NCBI GenBank assembly: GCA_002104945.1
Contig: MCFH01000018.1
Location: 372,001 to 436,000, forward strand
Length of the DNA stretch: 64,000 nt
Reading direction: 5' to 3'
From: Piromyces finnis
Lineage: Eukaryota; Neocallimastigomycota; Neocallimastigomycetes; Neocallimastigales; Neocallimastigaceae
Within the stretch, counting starts at the first letter, position 1; each line of letters opens with the position of its first letter. The notes under the pieces were generated by a model. That model did no database searches and had not been told where the DNA came from. It was given only the letters and a program-made list of their open reading frames with translations. Positions 1-12,500 of the stretch are shown piece by piece. The position numbers and the translations under genes are program-made.

Positions 1-6
1 CTTATT

Positions 7-3000
7 TTAGCTAACCTTTTGTGTAATTGGTTGGTTGATGTTCATATCAAATCCTTTAGACTTTAACTTTTTTACTGGATTTTCATTAACTAATTTGGTT
101 ATAGTCTCATGTTTTATATTATGCTTTCTCTTATTAGAAGTTGTATCCTTTTTTCCTTTTAAATTATTACTTTTGACTTTTCCTAATTCTTTTTCTTTTT
201 TTATTTCATCACTTTCATTATTATCTAAATTTAAATTTTCTTTAGATTTTTTTTCTTGTGAATCGCTTCCTTCAGAACTATCTCCATTATCAGAACTAGA
301 GCTTTCTCCAGAACTATGATATACTTCTTCAGCTAATAATTCCAATTCACCAGAAACAAGTCTTTTTAATAATTCTTTCTTTTCATGTTTATTCATTTTT
401 TCATCATTTTTTAATTCTTCTTCCTCATCAGAAGAAATATCAACGCTAACAACTTCATAAACTCCATATCTAGAATCATCATTACTATTTTGACGAATTT
501 TACAATATTTTGCAATATGCTTTTCATTATCAGTATATTCTTCTTCTTCTTCTTCATTTAATAAACCATATTTACTAAAATGTTCAACATTAAATGACCA
601 ACAACCAGTTTCAATATCAAAAGAAATAAATTCAGTCTCTGGCATAGTTTTTAATTTCTTCATATGTCTCTTGAATCTTGGATGTTCCACATCTAAAATT
701 GGTTTTTGGGTAGCTTTATCCATAGTCCAACATTTTAATAATTCAATATGAGCTGGTACATTCAATCCTTGACCAACTGGTGGTTTGTTTTCTTCACCTG
801 GATATACAGTACAAACCTTTGGTTCAATAATAATAATTGAGCCAAAAATTTTAACAATACCATTGCGATCATTAGTTGGTGAAGCTGATATTAAATCAAC
901 TGGTTCTAAGAAATGAACAGAACCAACACCAGGATATGTAACAATTAAATCCTTAACATGCTTCAATTCTTCATTTGTCATACGATTCATTTCAGAAAGA
1001 GATGGTGAAATAATATAATCGTTAACATATGATGTTTTAGTTTCTTGAGTTTCAACCTTAATTTCATTTTTAGTATTAATTGTTGTTTCGTTAGTTTCTG
1101 TTACAGTTCTACCTGGAGTCAAGAATATACTAGATTTATTAACACTTCCAGTACTTTTATTCAAAGTAAATGGTGTAACATTCAATTTTTGCTTATTTGG
1201 AGTACTAATTTCAAGATTTTCATTGAAGTTAATTTTTTTGCTTTCCTTTTGAATAAATAATGAAGATGAAATTGGCTTAATAATTTCACTCTTCTCTTCT
1301 TCTTTATTAATAATCAACTTTTTGATACTTTTTCTAGTGACAAGTTTATTAGCCAATTGTGGATCATCAATATTTCTACTATCAAATAATGTTTTTTTAA
1401 TCAATTCAGGTTTTGAACCTGGGGATGGGGCTGAAAATCCTTGAAGCTTTATTTTAGTTGTAGCTTTTGGTGTTGTCTTGTATTGAGAAGAACTTATTGA
1501 TTTTTTAATCTTTGATGTTTCAGATACTTCAGTTTTTGAAGAACCTAATACATTAGAAGATGCTACAGTTTCAAATAATGGATTAATACCATATGGGGCC
1601 TGATCGATTGATGCTTGTAATGGTGCTTGATTTAATCCAGTATTCATTCCACTAAATGTTGATGTTGTAGTGTTACCAAAAAGACATCCAGTAGCTGGTT
1701 TTGCTGTATTGAATGATGAAAAACTGGTTGTAGCAGGTTTAGAACCAAATAATGAATTATTTTGTGTACCGAATGAAGTATTGGTTGTTCCTGTACTGTT
1801 AAATGAAAACATTGGTTTATTTCCAGCATTTAATGTAGAAGTCGCTGGTTTATTTAAATTTAATCCTCCTCCAATTGCTGGCTTATTACCAAATAATGAA
1901 CCAGTTGTAGCAGTGTTGTTATTACTTCCAAACAAACCAGTACTAGTTGTATTATTTTGAGTATTTCCAAACAAACTGTTAGATGTATTATTATTATTGT
2001 TGTTGTTGTTTCCAAATGAAAATGATGAACCAAACATTCCAGTACTACCAGCAGGCTTATTCATTGATAAACTTGTATTGTTTTGAGTGTTACCAAAACC
2101 AAATCCGGATGTACTAGTATTAGTTGCTGGTTTCATACCAAAAGAATTATTTGTACTTCCAAAAGCACTTGTATTATTTTGATTATTTCCAAAATTAAAT
2201 CCTGTAGAGGTATTATTACTACCAAATGCTGATGTGGTATTATTATTATTATTATTACCAAAAGTCGAACTACCAAAACCACCAAAACCAGTATTTGCGG
2301 GTTTCAAAGAACTTCCAAAAGTATTATTGTTATTCATTTGACCAAATGTATTATTTTGATTAGAACCAAACAATCCACCACTAGTGTTATTATTAGAACC
2401 AAATGTATTATTGGAACCAAATGCATTATTATTTTGGCCAAATGAATTTGAATTCATTTGATTTTGACCAAAAGTATTTGAACTTCCAAAAGCAGGTTTT
2501 TGACCAAATGCTATATTTATAATTATAATAATATTAATATTAATATTAATAAATAAATATGTTTTTGTTAAATAAATTAACATTTAAACAAAATTAATAA
2601 CATAAAAAGAACGTGTTACTTTACCTGAATTATTATTTGAATTCATAAAACTATTATTTCCAAATGTATTTGTTGATGATCCAAAACCATTTTGTGGGAA
2701 TTTTTTATTTAATTGATAATCTTTTAAACGTAATTCCTGTATATTATTTGAAATAGTGTTATTAGATGCTTGCATTAATTAAAATTATACAAATTATATA
2801 ACATTAAAATATACCTCAAAAGAGAAATTTTTGTATTGTGCCATTGCGGTAATACTATGGAAATTACTTGGTGTAGCAATATTTTGTTCTTTTTCTGTGG
2901 TAACTTGATATGAAGGATTACCAGTTCCTTGATTTTGCATGTTATTCATTCCTGAATTAAAGCCACCAAATCCATTATTTGATTGAGATCCAAATGTATT

Positions 3001-3543
3001 TGTACTACCAAAGGCAGAATTATTATTACCTAAAAATGATTTTCCGAATGCATTATTATTAGATCCAAATGTAGAAGTATTATCTTTTAGATTGTTAATA
3101 TATTAGAAATAGTGATTTAAATATAATTAATAAATGTTTAAATAAAAAATTATAATATTTATAAATATTTATAAATACATACTGTTATTGGAAGAAAAAC
3201 CAAAAGTTGATTGATTATTATTATTATTACTTCCAAACATAGAATTACTTTGTCCAAATGCTGGTTTACTTCCAAAGGCATTATTTGAACCAAATGCAGA
3301 GTTATTATTATTTCCAAAAGTTGATTGGCCAAATCCTCCCATAGAATTGTTTTGTTGATTATTACCAAAACCGGTATTTCCGAATGAGGAAGTACCAAAT
3401 CCTATTTATATATATTAAATATAATTAACACTTTTATAATTCATATGTCTCTAATAAGAATATTACTAAATTACATTTATTAATTTACCTGAATTTGTAT
3501 TACCAAAGGTAGATTGATTTTGATTAAATGATGATCCAAACAT
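7..3543 (-). CDS. NUP98: Nup98-type FG nucleoporin with autoproteolytic domain (C-terminus may continue off window)
   Basis: Exons 3543-3489, 3401-3183, 3083-2815, 2736-2625 and 2510-7 join in frame to 1052 residues. It is a nuclear pore component: the FG repeats form the permeability barrier and the C-terminal domain docks at the pore scaffold. Seen: GLFG/FG repeats in residues 1-155 and about 200-510. Between them, across the exon 3/4 junction near residue 181, is a GLEBS motif (EELRLKDYQLNKK), known to bind Gle2/Rae1. The nucleoporin autopeptidase domain spans about 715-863 and ends in HFSKYG, so self-cleavage is expected between F863 and S864. The released 189-residue tail starts GLLNEEEEEE, like the start of Nup96. 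The apparent stop lies inside GTTAGC right after an AAG codon, which could be a splice donor, so a Nup96 part may follow to the left. The first 24 residues of the open frame before 2510 are intron, not protein. Confidence 0.93.
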
Positions 3544-4321
3544 TTTTTTTTTTTTTTTTATTGTTATTAATTATTGAAATTATAATTAAAAAATACTACA
3601 AAATAATGTAATATCGAAATATAATTTTATTATTGTTGATAATTATATTATTATTAAATATAACAAAACAAGGATGAATAAATTAAAAAAAAATAAAATA
3701 AAAATAAATTTTAGTTTATAGATCTAAATTAATTAAAAATATCTAAAGATTCTTATAATAATGATTGTATAAAAATCGTTAATAAACTAATTGTTTAAAG
3801 TTTTATTTTATATATTTTTATTTTAATCTTTACATATAAAAATTCTTCAAACAACCGTCTTAACGATCTTAATTTATACAATTATATCTATAAAATAAAA
3901 ATAAAATAAAGATAAAAACAAAAAAAATAAAAAAAAAAAATTTTTTTTATTATATTATAATAAACTTTTATTTAATAAAAATAACTATCATATAATAATT
4001 ATATATAATTATATATAATAGATGATACATTAAAAAAAAAATACAACATATATTTATTGTAATAATCTATAATTAAATAGTAACATAGCATAAATATATT
4101 CACGTGATATGTATGAAATCATATGTTATTCAAATCTAAATTATCTACATTTTTTAACTAAAAAAAATCTACATTTTTATTAACATAATATTATATAATA
4201 TTATAATTGGTTATCATGTGATTAATAAAAAATTTGGAGAATATTATATCTAAAAAATAATAAAATAAAAATGGTAGAATTTTTATTTTTTCTTTTATTT
4301 TTAAAAATTTAAATTCATATT
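3544..4321. other. Intergenic, Nup98 upstream region
   Basis: AT-rich spacer between the Nup98 start codon and the stop of the upstream methyltransferase gene. It holds A/T homopolymers and one palindromic CACGTG at 4101-4106, a possible bHLH-type E-box for Nup98. No ORF or RNA gene seen. Confidence 0.5.
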
Positions 4322-4373
4322 TTATAACCCAATAGTAGATGTTTGATGGATATTATATTCCTCATCTAGTATG

Positions 4374-4408
<35 letters not shown>

Positions 4409-7400
4409 ATTATTATTATGATTAAATAGTTTAATATCAATATCATCAAATTATTATAATAATTATGATAGTTACGTAAATTTCTGATATCCTTTGAATT
4501 TTTCCATACATCATACCTATTTAATTAAATTCATTATTATTAATAATTAAACTTAAATATTTTATTTTATACATTTTATTTAATGTAATATATATTTACT
4601 TAATGGACCAATTTTCATAATGAATATAATATTTAATATTATTTTTTTCATCAAATTGAATTTCTTTAATTATTGCTCTGTACCATCCATACTCTGAAAA
4701 ACAATCAACTAGATCATTAATTCTATATAATTTTACTGAATGTAAATTATTATAATATTTTTCTTAAAAAAAAAAAATCAGAAAAAAAGTGATATATTCA
4801 AAATTAATTGAATTTAATTTTAATTATAATACTTACTATTAGTAGTTAACTGGAATTATATTATAATTTTATAAATTTATAAATTTATAAATATTATTAT
4901 TATTATTACATTAATTATTATTATTATATTATTATTATTATTATAATTAATATTGATTATATGGCTATAGTTACATTATTATTTAAGGACGATATATCAT
5001 TATTTTGAATAATATCCCATTGACTACTATACAAATCATGTAATCTCTCTAAAAGAGAATTTATTCCATAATATTTATATTCTTCAGTTTTTCCATTCCG
5101 TGGAGATTTCTATTAAAATAAAGTATCATTAGATATATATATATTTATTATGTATTACAAATTAAAATTTAACTTACAATATCTATTTCAGATTCTTTAT
5201 TTTTATATGATAAATATTTTTTTAATTTCCTTCTGCAATAACTATTTCTTATAAATTCTAGATCAATATTTGTTATTACTATAATATTTTTCATTTAGTT
5301 AATACGATTTTAATAATAATATAATATCTTTAAAAAATTATTATTTTATTATAGTTTATATATACTGTTTTGTTGACGTTGCTCATATTTATCATCAAAT
5401 AAAGTGTTATAAATAATTTCTGGAGTTATTAAAGGGTCTAAATATATTGGATGACGATCATAAACCATTGAATTAACTTTAGGTGAGTTCTTTACAGGTA
5501 ATGAACGATTTAATAGATTATAATTATATGCTTTTATTTTTTTTTTAAAAAAATAATAATTAATATAACTTATAATGCATATAAAAAAAAAAAAAATATT
5601 TTTTACCTGTTTTATCATTAGTCTCATATTTCCTAACTTTGTCAGACATTTGAGTAAACAAGTAATGATTTCTATATTTATTATCAGTTTCTAGTCCAAG
5701 TGAATAATCCGAAAATCCATAGTAAAATAAAGTATCATATGACAAATTTGAAGGAATATTACTATTTAATGAAAACTTTTTTTTTTTGACAACTCTATTT
5801 ACAGTTTTTAAATGATTATCTAAAACATATCTCCTTTTTCTATTAAAAGCATTGTTTGTATAATCAGTTCCATTAATAAAATCATTTAAAGAATTTCTAC
5901 TTTTACTCTCAATTTCATTTTCATTATTATTCTCATCTTCCTTTTTAATAATTAATTCATTTTCCTTATTTTTACGTGGTACAGTTTCACATATACGACT
6001 TTTAATAATGTCCATGTAAGTTTTATTTTTAACTAAAGATCTAGTATCTGAGTTTGTATGCTTATTGTAAAAATCATATATACAATCGTAGGTTTCATCA
6101 ATTTGGTTATTTGCTATTGATTTAAAAAATAATTCCCTGAAATCATCTAAATTATCATTACTTTGAATTTCTATTTGAGACCTTTTATATTTTGGATCCT
6201 ATATTTATCATTATTTTCATCCAAATAATTAATAGTTAATAATATTAATAATAATAGATTATATTTATATTTAAAAACTTATATTTAGTGAATATTTACA
6301 CGACTTGGCCAGTTTTGACCATATATTTTATAATGTCTTAAGCAAGCATCACATTTATAATCTTTTGATATATTATCTTCTTTAGATTTTTCTATTTAGT
6401 ATTTAAATAAATTAATATTTTTAATAAAAAAACTATTTATATTTATTTATTTTTCATTTTTCAATACGGGCAATATTTTATATCTATATTTTTCATATTG
6501 TTATTATTATAATAGTTATATATAAATACTATACTTTTTTTTATTTGATTATTACAGAGGCAACAATATATATAGTCTGATTTAATCTTTGAAGATGATC
6601 TATAACTATTTGAATTACTATCTAATCTAGGTCTAAATGATAATGGTTGAGCTCTTCTTCTATGTCTAAGTACTGAAGATATGTGATGATTTGAATTGCT
6701 TTCCTTCTCACTTTCAGAAGCAGTACTTTCTTCCACAGGTCTTGAAAAACCTCCTAATTGTTTCCTTTTGGAAAAAAAATAATATATAATAATATTTAAA
6801 TATTTAAATAATAGAATTATTAGAAATGAATAACTACATGAACTTTTTTAATTTCTTATTATTGATTTTCGTAATTTAGGAATATATTTACTTTTCACAA
6901 CTTTCACATAAGCAATCGCAATTATTATTTCCAAAATACGACTCTGAATAAAATACCGTTAATTCTTCCCCAATTCTTATATCTCTAATAACTTTAAAAT
7001 AAACTTTGCCATTATTACTTATAAACTTTTAAAAAAATTTTTTTTAATACTTTTTTTTTTTTGTTTATATATCATAATTATTAATTATTATTTATTATGA
7101 ATTTAAATTATTAATTACTTCGCAATTTGGTTGACAATCATGATTCATAAATCTTCCAGGCCCTAAAAATAATGCATTACATTGTAATGATGAGGTAAAC
7201 ATGATACTAAAATCTTCGTTTTTTAAAAAAACAGCATCATTGTTTGTCATTGGACAAAGAATACCATTACAATAATTTAACACATCACCTTTATGCCATT
7301 CCTTAGTTGCTATTAAACAACTTTCTTTTTTTCCCGTTGATTTATATCTTTTAGTTTCCATTAGTTGATATCCTGCTTTGACATGATACATTTCTATATA

Positions 7401-8533
7401 TCTTTTCGCATGCCTTTGGTAAAGAAATTAATTATTTTTAATATACTGAATTATTATGATTATTAAACTAATGTGATTTTATGAAACTTACTCTTCAAAG
7501 TAGTCGAGTTCTCCTTGACTTAAAGAGTTAAAAAACTCTTTAAATGTAGGGAATTTTATTAATTTAATTGATATTAAAGAACTTAATAATTCAATTAGAA
7601 TTTAATTTAAATTTAAAAATAATGGTTTATTTATTTTAAACTACCTTAAATCATAATCCATATATAAAGAATCTGATGTTAATAACGAAAATAATTCTTT
7701 ATAACATTTATCAATTCCATATTTAGTATTTTCCTCTATTAAATTTCTCGTTAGAATATCTAGAATTGCTTCAGAAAAATCATTGTCTTCATTTGGTGAA
7801 GGAGGTTTTAAAAATAAATCTTCATTATAGCTATTTACTTTATGAGTTCTGAAACCCTTTTTAAATAAATAAATTAATAATGATAATATTGATAATAAAA
7901 TATTTAGAAACATAAAATTAAATGGTGATTTAATTTACCAATTATATTTAATAAAATGCATAAAATATAAATGTCAAAATTATAAAATATATTTATATTT
8001 ACCAAAAACAAATTGTCTATTAATATATCACATAATATATCATCAAATAAACATAATTCAAAGCAATCAACATTATTATCACCTTCTTTATGTATTTTTT
8101 TACTTAAATTATTATTTCTTTCTTGTAAATCTAATTTTGAAAAATTTTCAACTGAATTAAAATCTGATTCTGTATCATTATTCTCATTAATATCATCATT
8201 TTTCATACTTTCTGAATTTTCATTTCTATTTTCGATACTAATTTCCAATTTATCTTCCTCCATATTATCTGTTTCTGTATTAATTTCTGAATTTCCTTCT
8301 CCCATTTTTCCAATTTCTGAATTATCAATTTCGTTTTCAATTTCGATATTCTCAATTTCTGTGTTATATCTTTTCGTATTTTCTATTTTATATTCCATTT
8401 TATCTAGTTTGGTATCTTCATTATCCTCAATATCACTCTCTATATTTTCGGTTTCAAAACTTTTTAAATTTCTAGTATTTTCTTTTTTATTTTTTCTTTT
8501 TATTCTTTCTTTTGTTTTTTCTTTTCTTTCCAT
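4322..8533 (-). CDS. SET9: KMT5/Set9-family histone H4K20 methyltransferase with C-terminal chromo-barrel/Tudor-like domain
   Basis: Fifteen exons join in frame to 945 residues: 8533-8003, 7856-7645, 7581-7492, 7413-7119, 7025-6892, 6764-6535, 6391-6300, 6198-5607, 5530-5366, 5278-5178, 5109-4975, 4849-4837, 4762-4600, 4516-4476, 4365-4322. Residues 1-160 are acidic and low in complexity. The Suv4-20/Set9 N-terminal helical part follows (GFRTHK at 178). The SET core has [12 protein letters not shown] at 365-376, [17 protein letters not shown], and the post-SET cysteines CDCLCESC near 410-418. A second zinc-like cluster (CCLCNNQ, then [18 protein letters not shown] ending at 528) matches fungal Set9. 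Known family role: methylation of H4K20 in chromatin and DNA-damage signalling. About 300 variable residues lead to a segment near 870-930 ([29 protein letters not shown]) that looks like a chromo-barrel or Tudor knot. The last three exons are inferred from frame and splice signals only. The 13-nt exon at 4837-4849 is needed to keep frame. Confidence 0.87.
4376..4404. repeat. (TA)n microsatellite
   Basis: Uninterrupted TA dinucleotide run inside the last predicted intron of the methyltransferase gene. Length is likely to vary between strains. Confidence 0.8.
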
Positions 8534-8561
8534 TTGTTTGATATATTTATTTTTATTTTAT

Positions 8562-8593
<32 letters not shown>

Positions 8594-8690
8594 CAAAAAT
8601 ATATATATAATATATTGGAGTTTAGATTTAGTAAATAATTATGAGTTGGTTCAACCTTACAATTTTCAATTTAAGAGTAAATAGTACAAA

Positions 8691-8814
8691 AAAAATCTTT
8701 CCTCCGAAGAGGAATCCACTCAAGATATGCGTGTCATCCTTGCACAGGGAGCCATGCTAATCTTCTCTGTATCGTTTCCAATTTTAATAGATGTCACAAT
8801 TCAAAGAATTGGAC
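8691..8814 (-). ncRNA. U6: U6 spliceosomal snRNA
   Basis: Read on the minus strand, the invariant U6 core is present: the ACAGAGA box at 8770-8764, the AGC catalytic triad at 8758-8756, and the GGATGAC part of the internal stem-loop. A 5' stem-loop (CAATTC/GAATTG) follows the likely 5' G at 8814. The 3' end has a perfect hairpin TTCCTC-TTCG-GAGGAA (8714-8699) before a run of eight T (8695-8688) that suits pol III termination. U6 forms the spliceosome catalytic centre with U2, as expected in so intron-rich a genome. TTTAAATAATAAA about 30-40 nt upstream could be the TATA element. The ends are estimates. Protein-like frames across this stretch are shadows. Confidence 0.95.
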
Positions 8815-9380
8815 ATTTTATTATGATAAAAATTTATTATTTAAATAGATTAAAATTTTTAATTACATTTTTTAACGATTCAATTTTAAATTACATTTAT
8901 TGGTTAATTAATTTTTTAGTTAATACTATTGGATTATTATATTTGTATTATTTATTTATTTAATAACTACATATTATTTATTATATTGTTATTTATTACA
9001 ATTGTTTTATACTAGTATAAAATAATATTTATTATTTGAATTTAGTTTTACATATTTTTATAATACTGTTACTAATAATATATTATGATAATAAAATATT
9101 ATAAAATACTATCTTTTATTATTTATTAGCATATTTAATATAAACATAAATTAAAAATTCTAATCCATTAAAATAAAGTTTTAAAATGGTTATAAAAAAG
9201 AAAAATCAATTATATAATAATTTCTTCTATTTACAAATATATATTCTCATTGATATATATTTGTTTTTATGTGTATATTTAAACATATATTTTATTGATA
9301 TATATTTAAAAACTATTTAAACTAAAGTATTATAAAATGTTTAGAAAATTACATAAAATTTTCTAAACTGCAAGATAAAA

Positions 9381-9418
<38 letters not shown>

Positions 9419-9523
9419 GGGATAAAAGAAAAATAAAAAAGAAACAATAAATATTAATAAATATTGTTATATAATATAATATAATATTAATATTAAAAAA
9501 ATATTTTATGCTTATTTGTTCAT
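8815..9523. other. Intergenic, U6 promoter side and downstream of coiled-coil gene
   Basis: AT-rich. It contains the presumed U6 promoter next to 8814 and a compound (AT)n(AG)nGGGG microsatellite at about 9380-9420. No gene seen. Confidence 0.5.
9380..9420. repeat. Compound (AT)n(AG)n microsatellite
   Basis: AT repeats pass directly into AG repeats ending in GGGG, about 100 bp beyond the stop codon of the coiled-coil gene. Confidence 0.85.
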
Positions 9524-12500
9524 TTATAATGATGGTTTTGATATATGTGATTTAACTTTCATGTTAATATGATTATTAATTAATTCAATATTTTTATGTA
9601 TCTGCTTTAAATTACCATTACTTAATTCCCTTTTTATGCTTGGGGAAGATATTCTTGTTATATTATCATGGTTCATATGTTTTTTACCAAGATTTATTGA
9701 AAATTTTGTTTTATTATGGTTATAAAATGGCGATGATATAGGATTATATAAATCATCTTCTAAATCTTCATTAATGTACAAATTATCATTTCTTATATTT
9801 TTTATATTATCATAATAATGTTTATTAAGTTTATAAAAATTATTAGAATTATCTTCTAAAGATTTTTCTAAATCCTTGATTTGCGATTTATAACTTTCCT
9901 CTGATAATTTTACATCAGAAAGTTTCTTCTCCAATTCAATATGAAGATTTTTAATGTTGTTAACTTCTTTGTTTAACTCACTATTTTGTTTTTGTAGATT
10001 TTCTATTTCATCTGTTTTTTGAGTTAATCTATTTTTTAGATTCATATTTTGGATTCCCATAGTAGTTTCTTTTGTAACCCATTCTTCTTGTAAAAGATTC
10101 ATTTTTTCTTGTTGACGTTGTAGATTTCTATTATTTTCGGCTAGTCGAGATTTTAAGTCATCAATTTCTATATTTTTTTTATTTATAATACCTTGAAGTT
10201 CTTTTTCAATTTCGCTTAACTTATTATAATTTTCTGAGATTTTATCGGATTTCTCCTTAATATTAGAAAGTTTTTCATAATCTTGTTTCCAAATTTTTTC
10301 TTTTAACTTGTAATCCATCTCATTCCTTTTATAGTGAACTAGTTGTTCACTTAATTTCTTCACCGTTGATTCTAAATTTTCATATTGAACTTTTTGCTTA
10401 TTATTTTTGGCTTTTAACTGAATAAAATCGTCCTGTGTTGATTGAAGTTCTTTTAGTTCGCTCTTCATTACCTCTATTGTGTTTACATGTTCTTTAATTT
10501 GGTTTGCTAATGAAAGTTCTTTTTGTTGAAATTCAGATTCTAAATTAACCATATTGAGAATCTTTTGAGTGGATTCATCATATAATTTTTGAAGTTGTTC
10601 AATTTTTTCTTTTTGTTTTTCATTTATTTGCTTAATTCTTTCATAATCTGTTAGAATTAATGTTTGCTCTCTATATTTCGTATGAATATCATTTAATTCC
10701 ATTTGCTGAGAATGTATTTGGTTTTGTTGAATTGGAACTAATTGTTTTAATTTTTTATAATCTAAAATATCTTTTTGAGAATCAACTAAATTATTCTCTG
10801 TTTCTTCTAATCGAATTTTTAAGTCATTCAATTGATTTAATTGTTTATTATATTTGTTTTCAATATCTTCTAATTTCTTAATTTTATTTATTAAATCGTC
10901 GATTTTTTCATCTTTTTCCTTAATAACTTTTATTAATTCATTATTCCTATTTTTATAATTTTCTACCTCACTAACTACATCAGCATATCGATTTTTTAAT
11001 TTTCCAAAACTAATTAATTCATTTTTATAGTTATTAATATTGCTGATTAAAAATTCATTTTTAGTTTTTAAATTTTCATGTTCTGTTTCCAGTTCAGAAT
11101 ATTGTTTTTTTATCTTTAAATACTTTTCAACATCCTTTTTATATTCCGCAATTTTTTCATTTAATTCTTTAATTTGAATTGAATATTCAGCATATTTATT
11201 GACTTTTTCCTTCATTTGATTTATTTGGTTAACATGATAGTTAAAATTTTCTTCATTTTCTTTTAACTTTTCAGTAAGGAAAGATATTTTTATATTTTTC
11301 TCATTACTTTCTTCTATAATACTTTCATTAATACGATGTAAATTTTCATTATTAGCTTTTAATATGGCTATTTTATTTTGAATATCATTAAAATTAGCTT
11401 TTAAAATATCATTATTTTCGTTCATTGATTGAATTTTAATATTATTTTCATTAATATTTAATTTTAATTTTTCTTTTTCATCCAAAACTGATTCATAATT
11501 TTTGTTCAATTCAAAATTTTGTTCTTTTAAGTCTTTATATTTTCCTTTTATCTCACAAAGTATTTTATTTATTTCATCCATACATTTTTTAACTTTTTTT
11601 TTTTATTTTTTGTTAGTTTATTGTTATTTATATTATTATTTATACTCTTATCACTAAATACCAAGCTAGTATCATTACTGTCAGAATCATCATATTCTTT
11701 TTCGTCATTCTTTTCTTGTTTTTCATCGTCTTCAAAAATATTTTTAATTTTTTTATAATAATAAATAATATTGTCTTCATTCTATATTTTTACGTTTATA
11801 TATATGTATTATTTATTAATAATCCTATATAAATTCAAATTATACATTTTACTTAAAATTAAAATTAGTAATAAAACTATATATATATTACCTCTTTTTT
11901 TATTTCCAATAGTTCCTTTTCTAATGATTGAACCTTTGTAGAGGATTTTTCTTTCAATTCAACTAATTTTGTATTTAAATTTTTTTCATTTTCATTTTTA
12001 TCTTTTAATAATTCTTCATATTTTATTTTCATTTTTCTTAATTCACTATCTTTAATTTGATCTGCATTATTTTTTTCTATTTCGATTTTTTCTAATTCTT
12101 CCTTTTTTAATTTTTCTAATTCTTCTTTTTCATTTTTTAATTTTGACACTTCAATTTTATATTTTTGTATAAGTTTTTCTTGTTTTGAGAACTCAATTTT
12201 AATTTTGGTTAATTTATCAATATCTCTCTTTTTTAATTTTATTTCTTCAATTAATTTATCCATTTCTTCCTTTTGATTTTTTAATTCAGTAATTATATTG
12301 GTTTCCTTCAATTTATTTTTTTCATTATAATCAATTAATTCTTGATTTGAAATTTTCAACCTTTCAATACTATCATTTAAATGATGAATTATTTCTTCTT
12401 TTTTTAACATCTCCTCTTGATATTGAATGCATTGTTTTGTCATTTCCATTTTAGTTTCTCGAAGATTGTATACCTGTTCCATTATTTTTTTTTCATCATT

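Noticed and set aside
2511-2583. Upstream Met and first 24 residues of the large Nup98 open frame
   Set aside because: Ile/Asn-rich intron sequence; the acceptor at 2511-2512 joins the FG frame to exon 4 in phase.
8013-8684. 223-residue open frame on the plus strand
   Set aside because: Antisense of the low-complexity first exon of the methyltransferase; Ser/Phe/Leu-rich shadow with a poly-F run from a T tract.
8727-8963. 78-residue plus-strand ORF
   Set aside because: Lies over the U6 snRNA gene in antisense; the U6 core motifs explain the conserved sequence.
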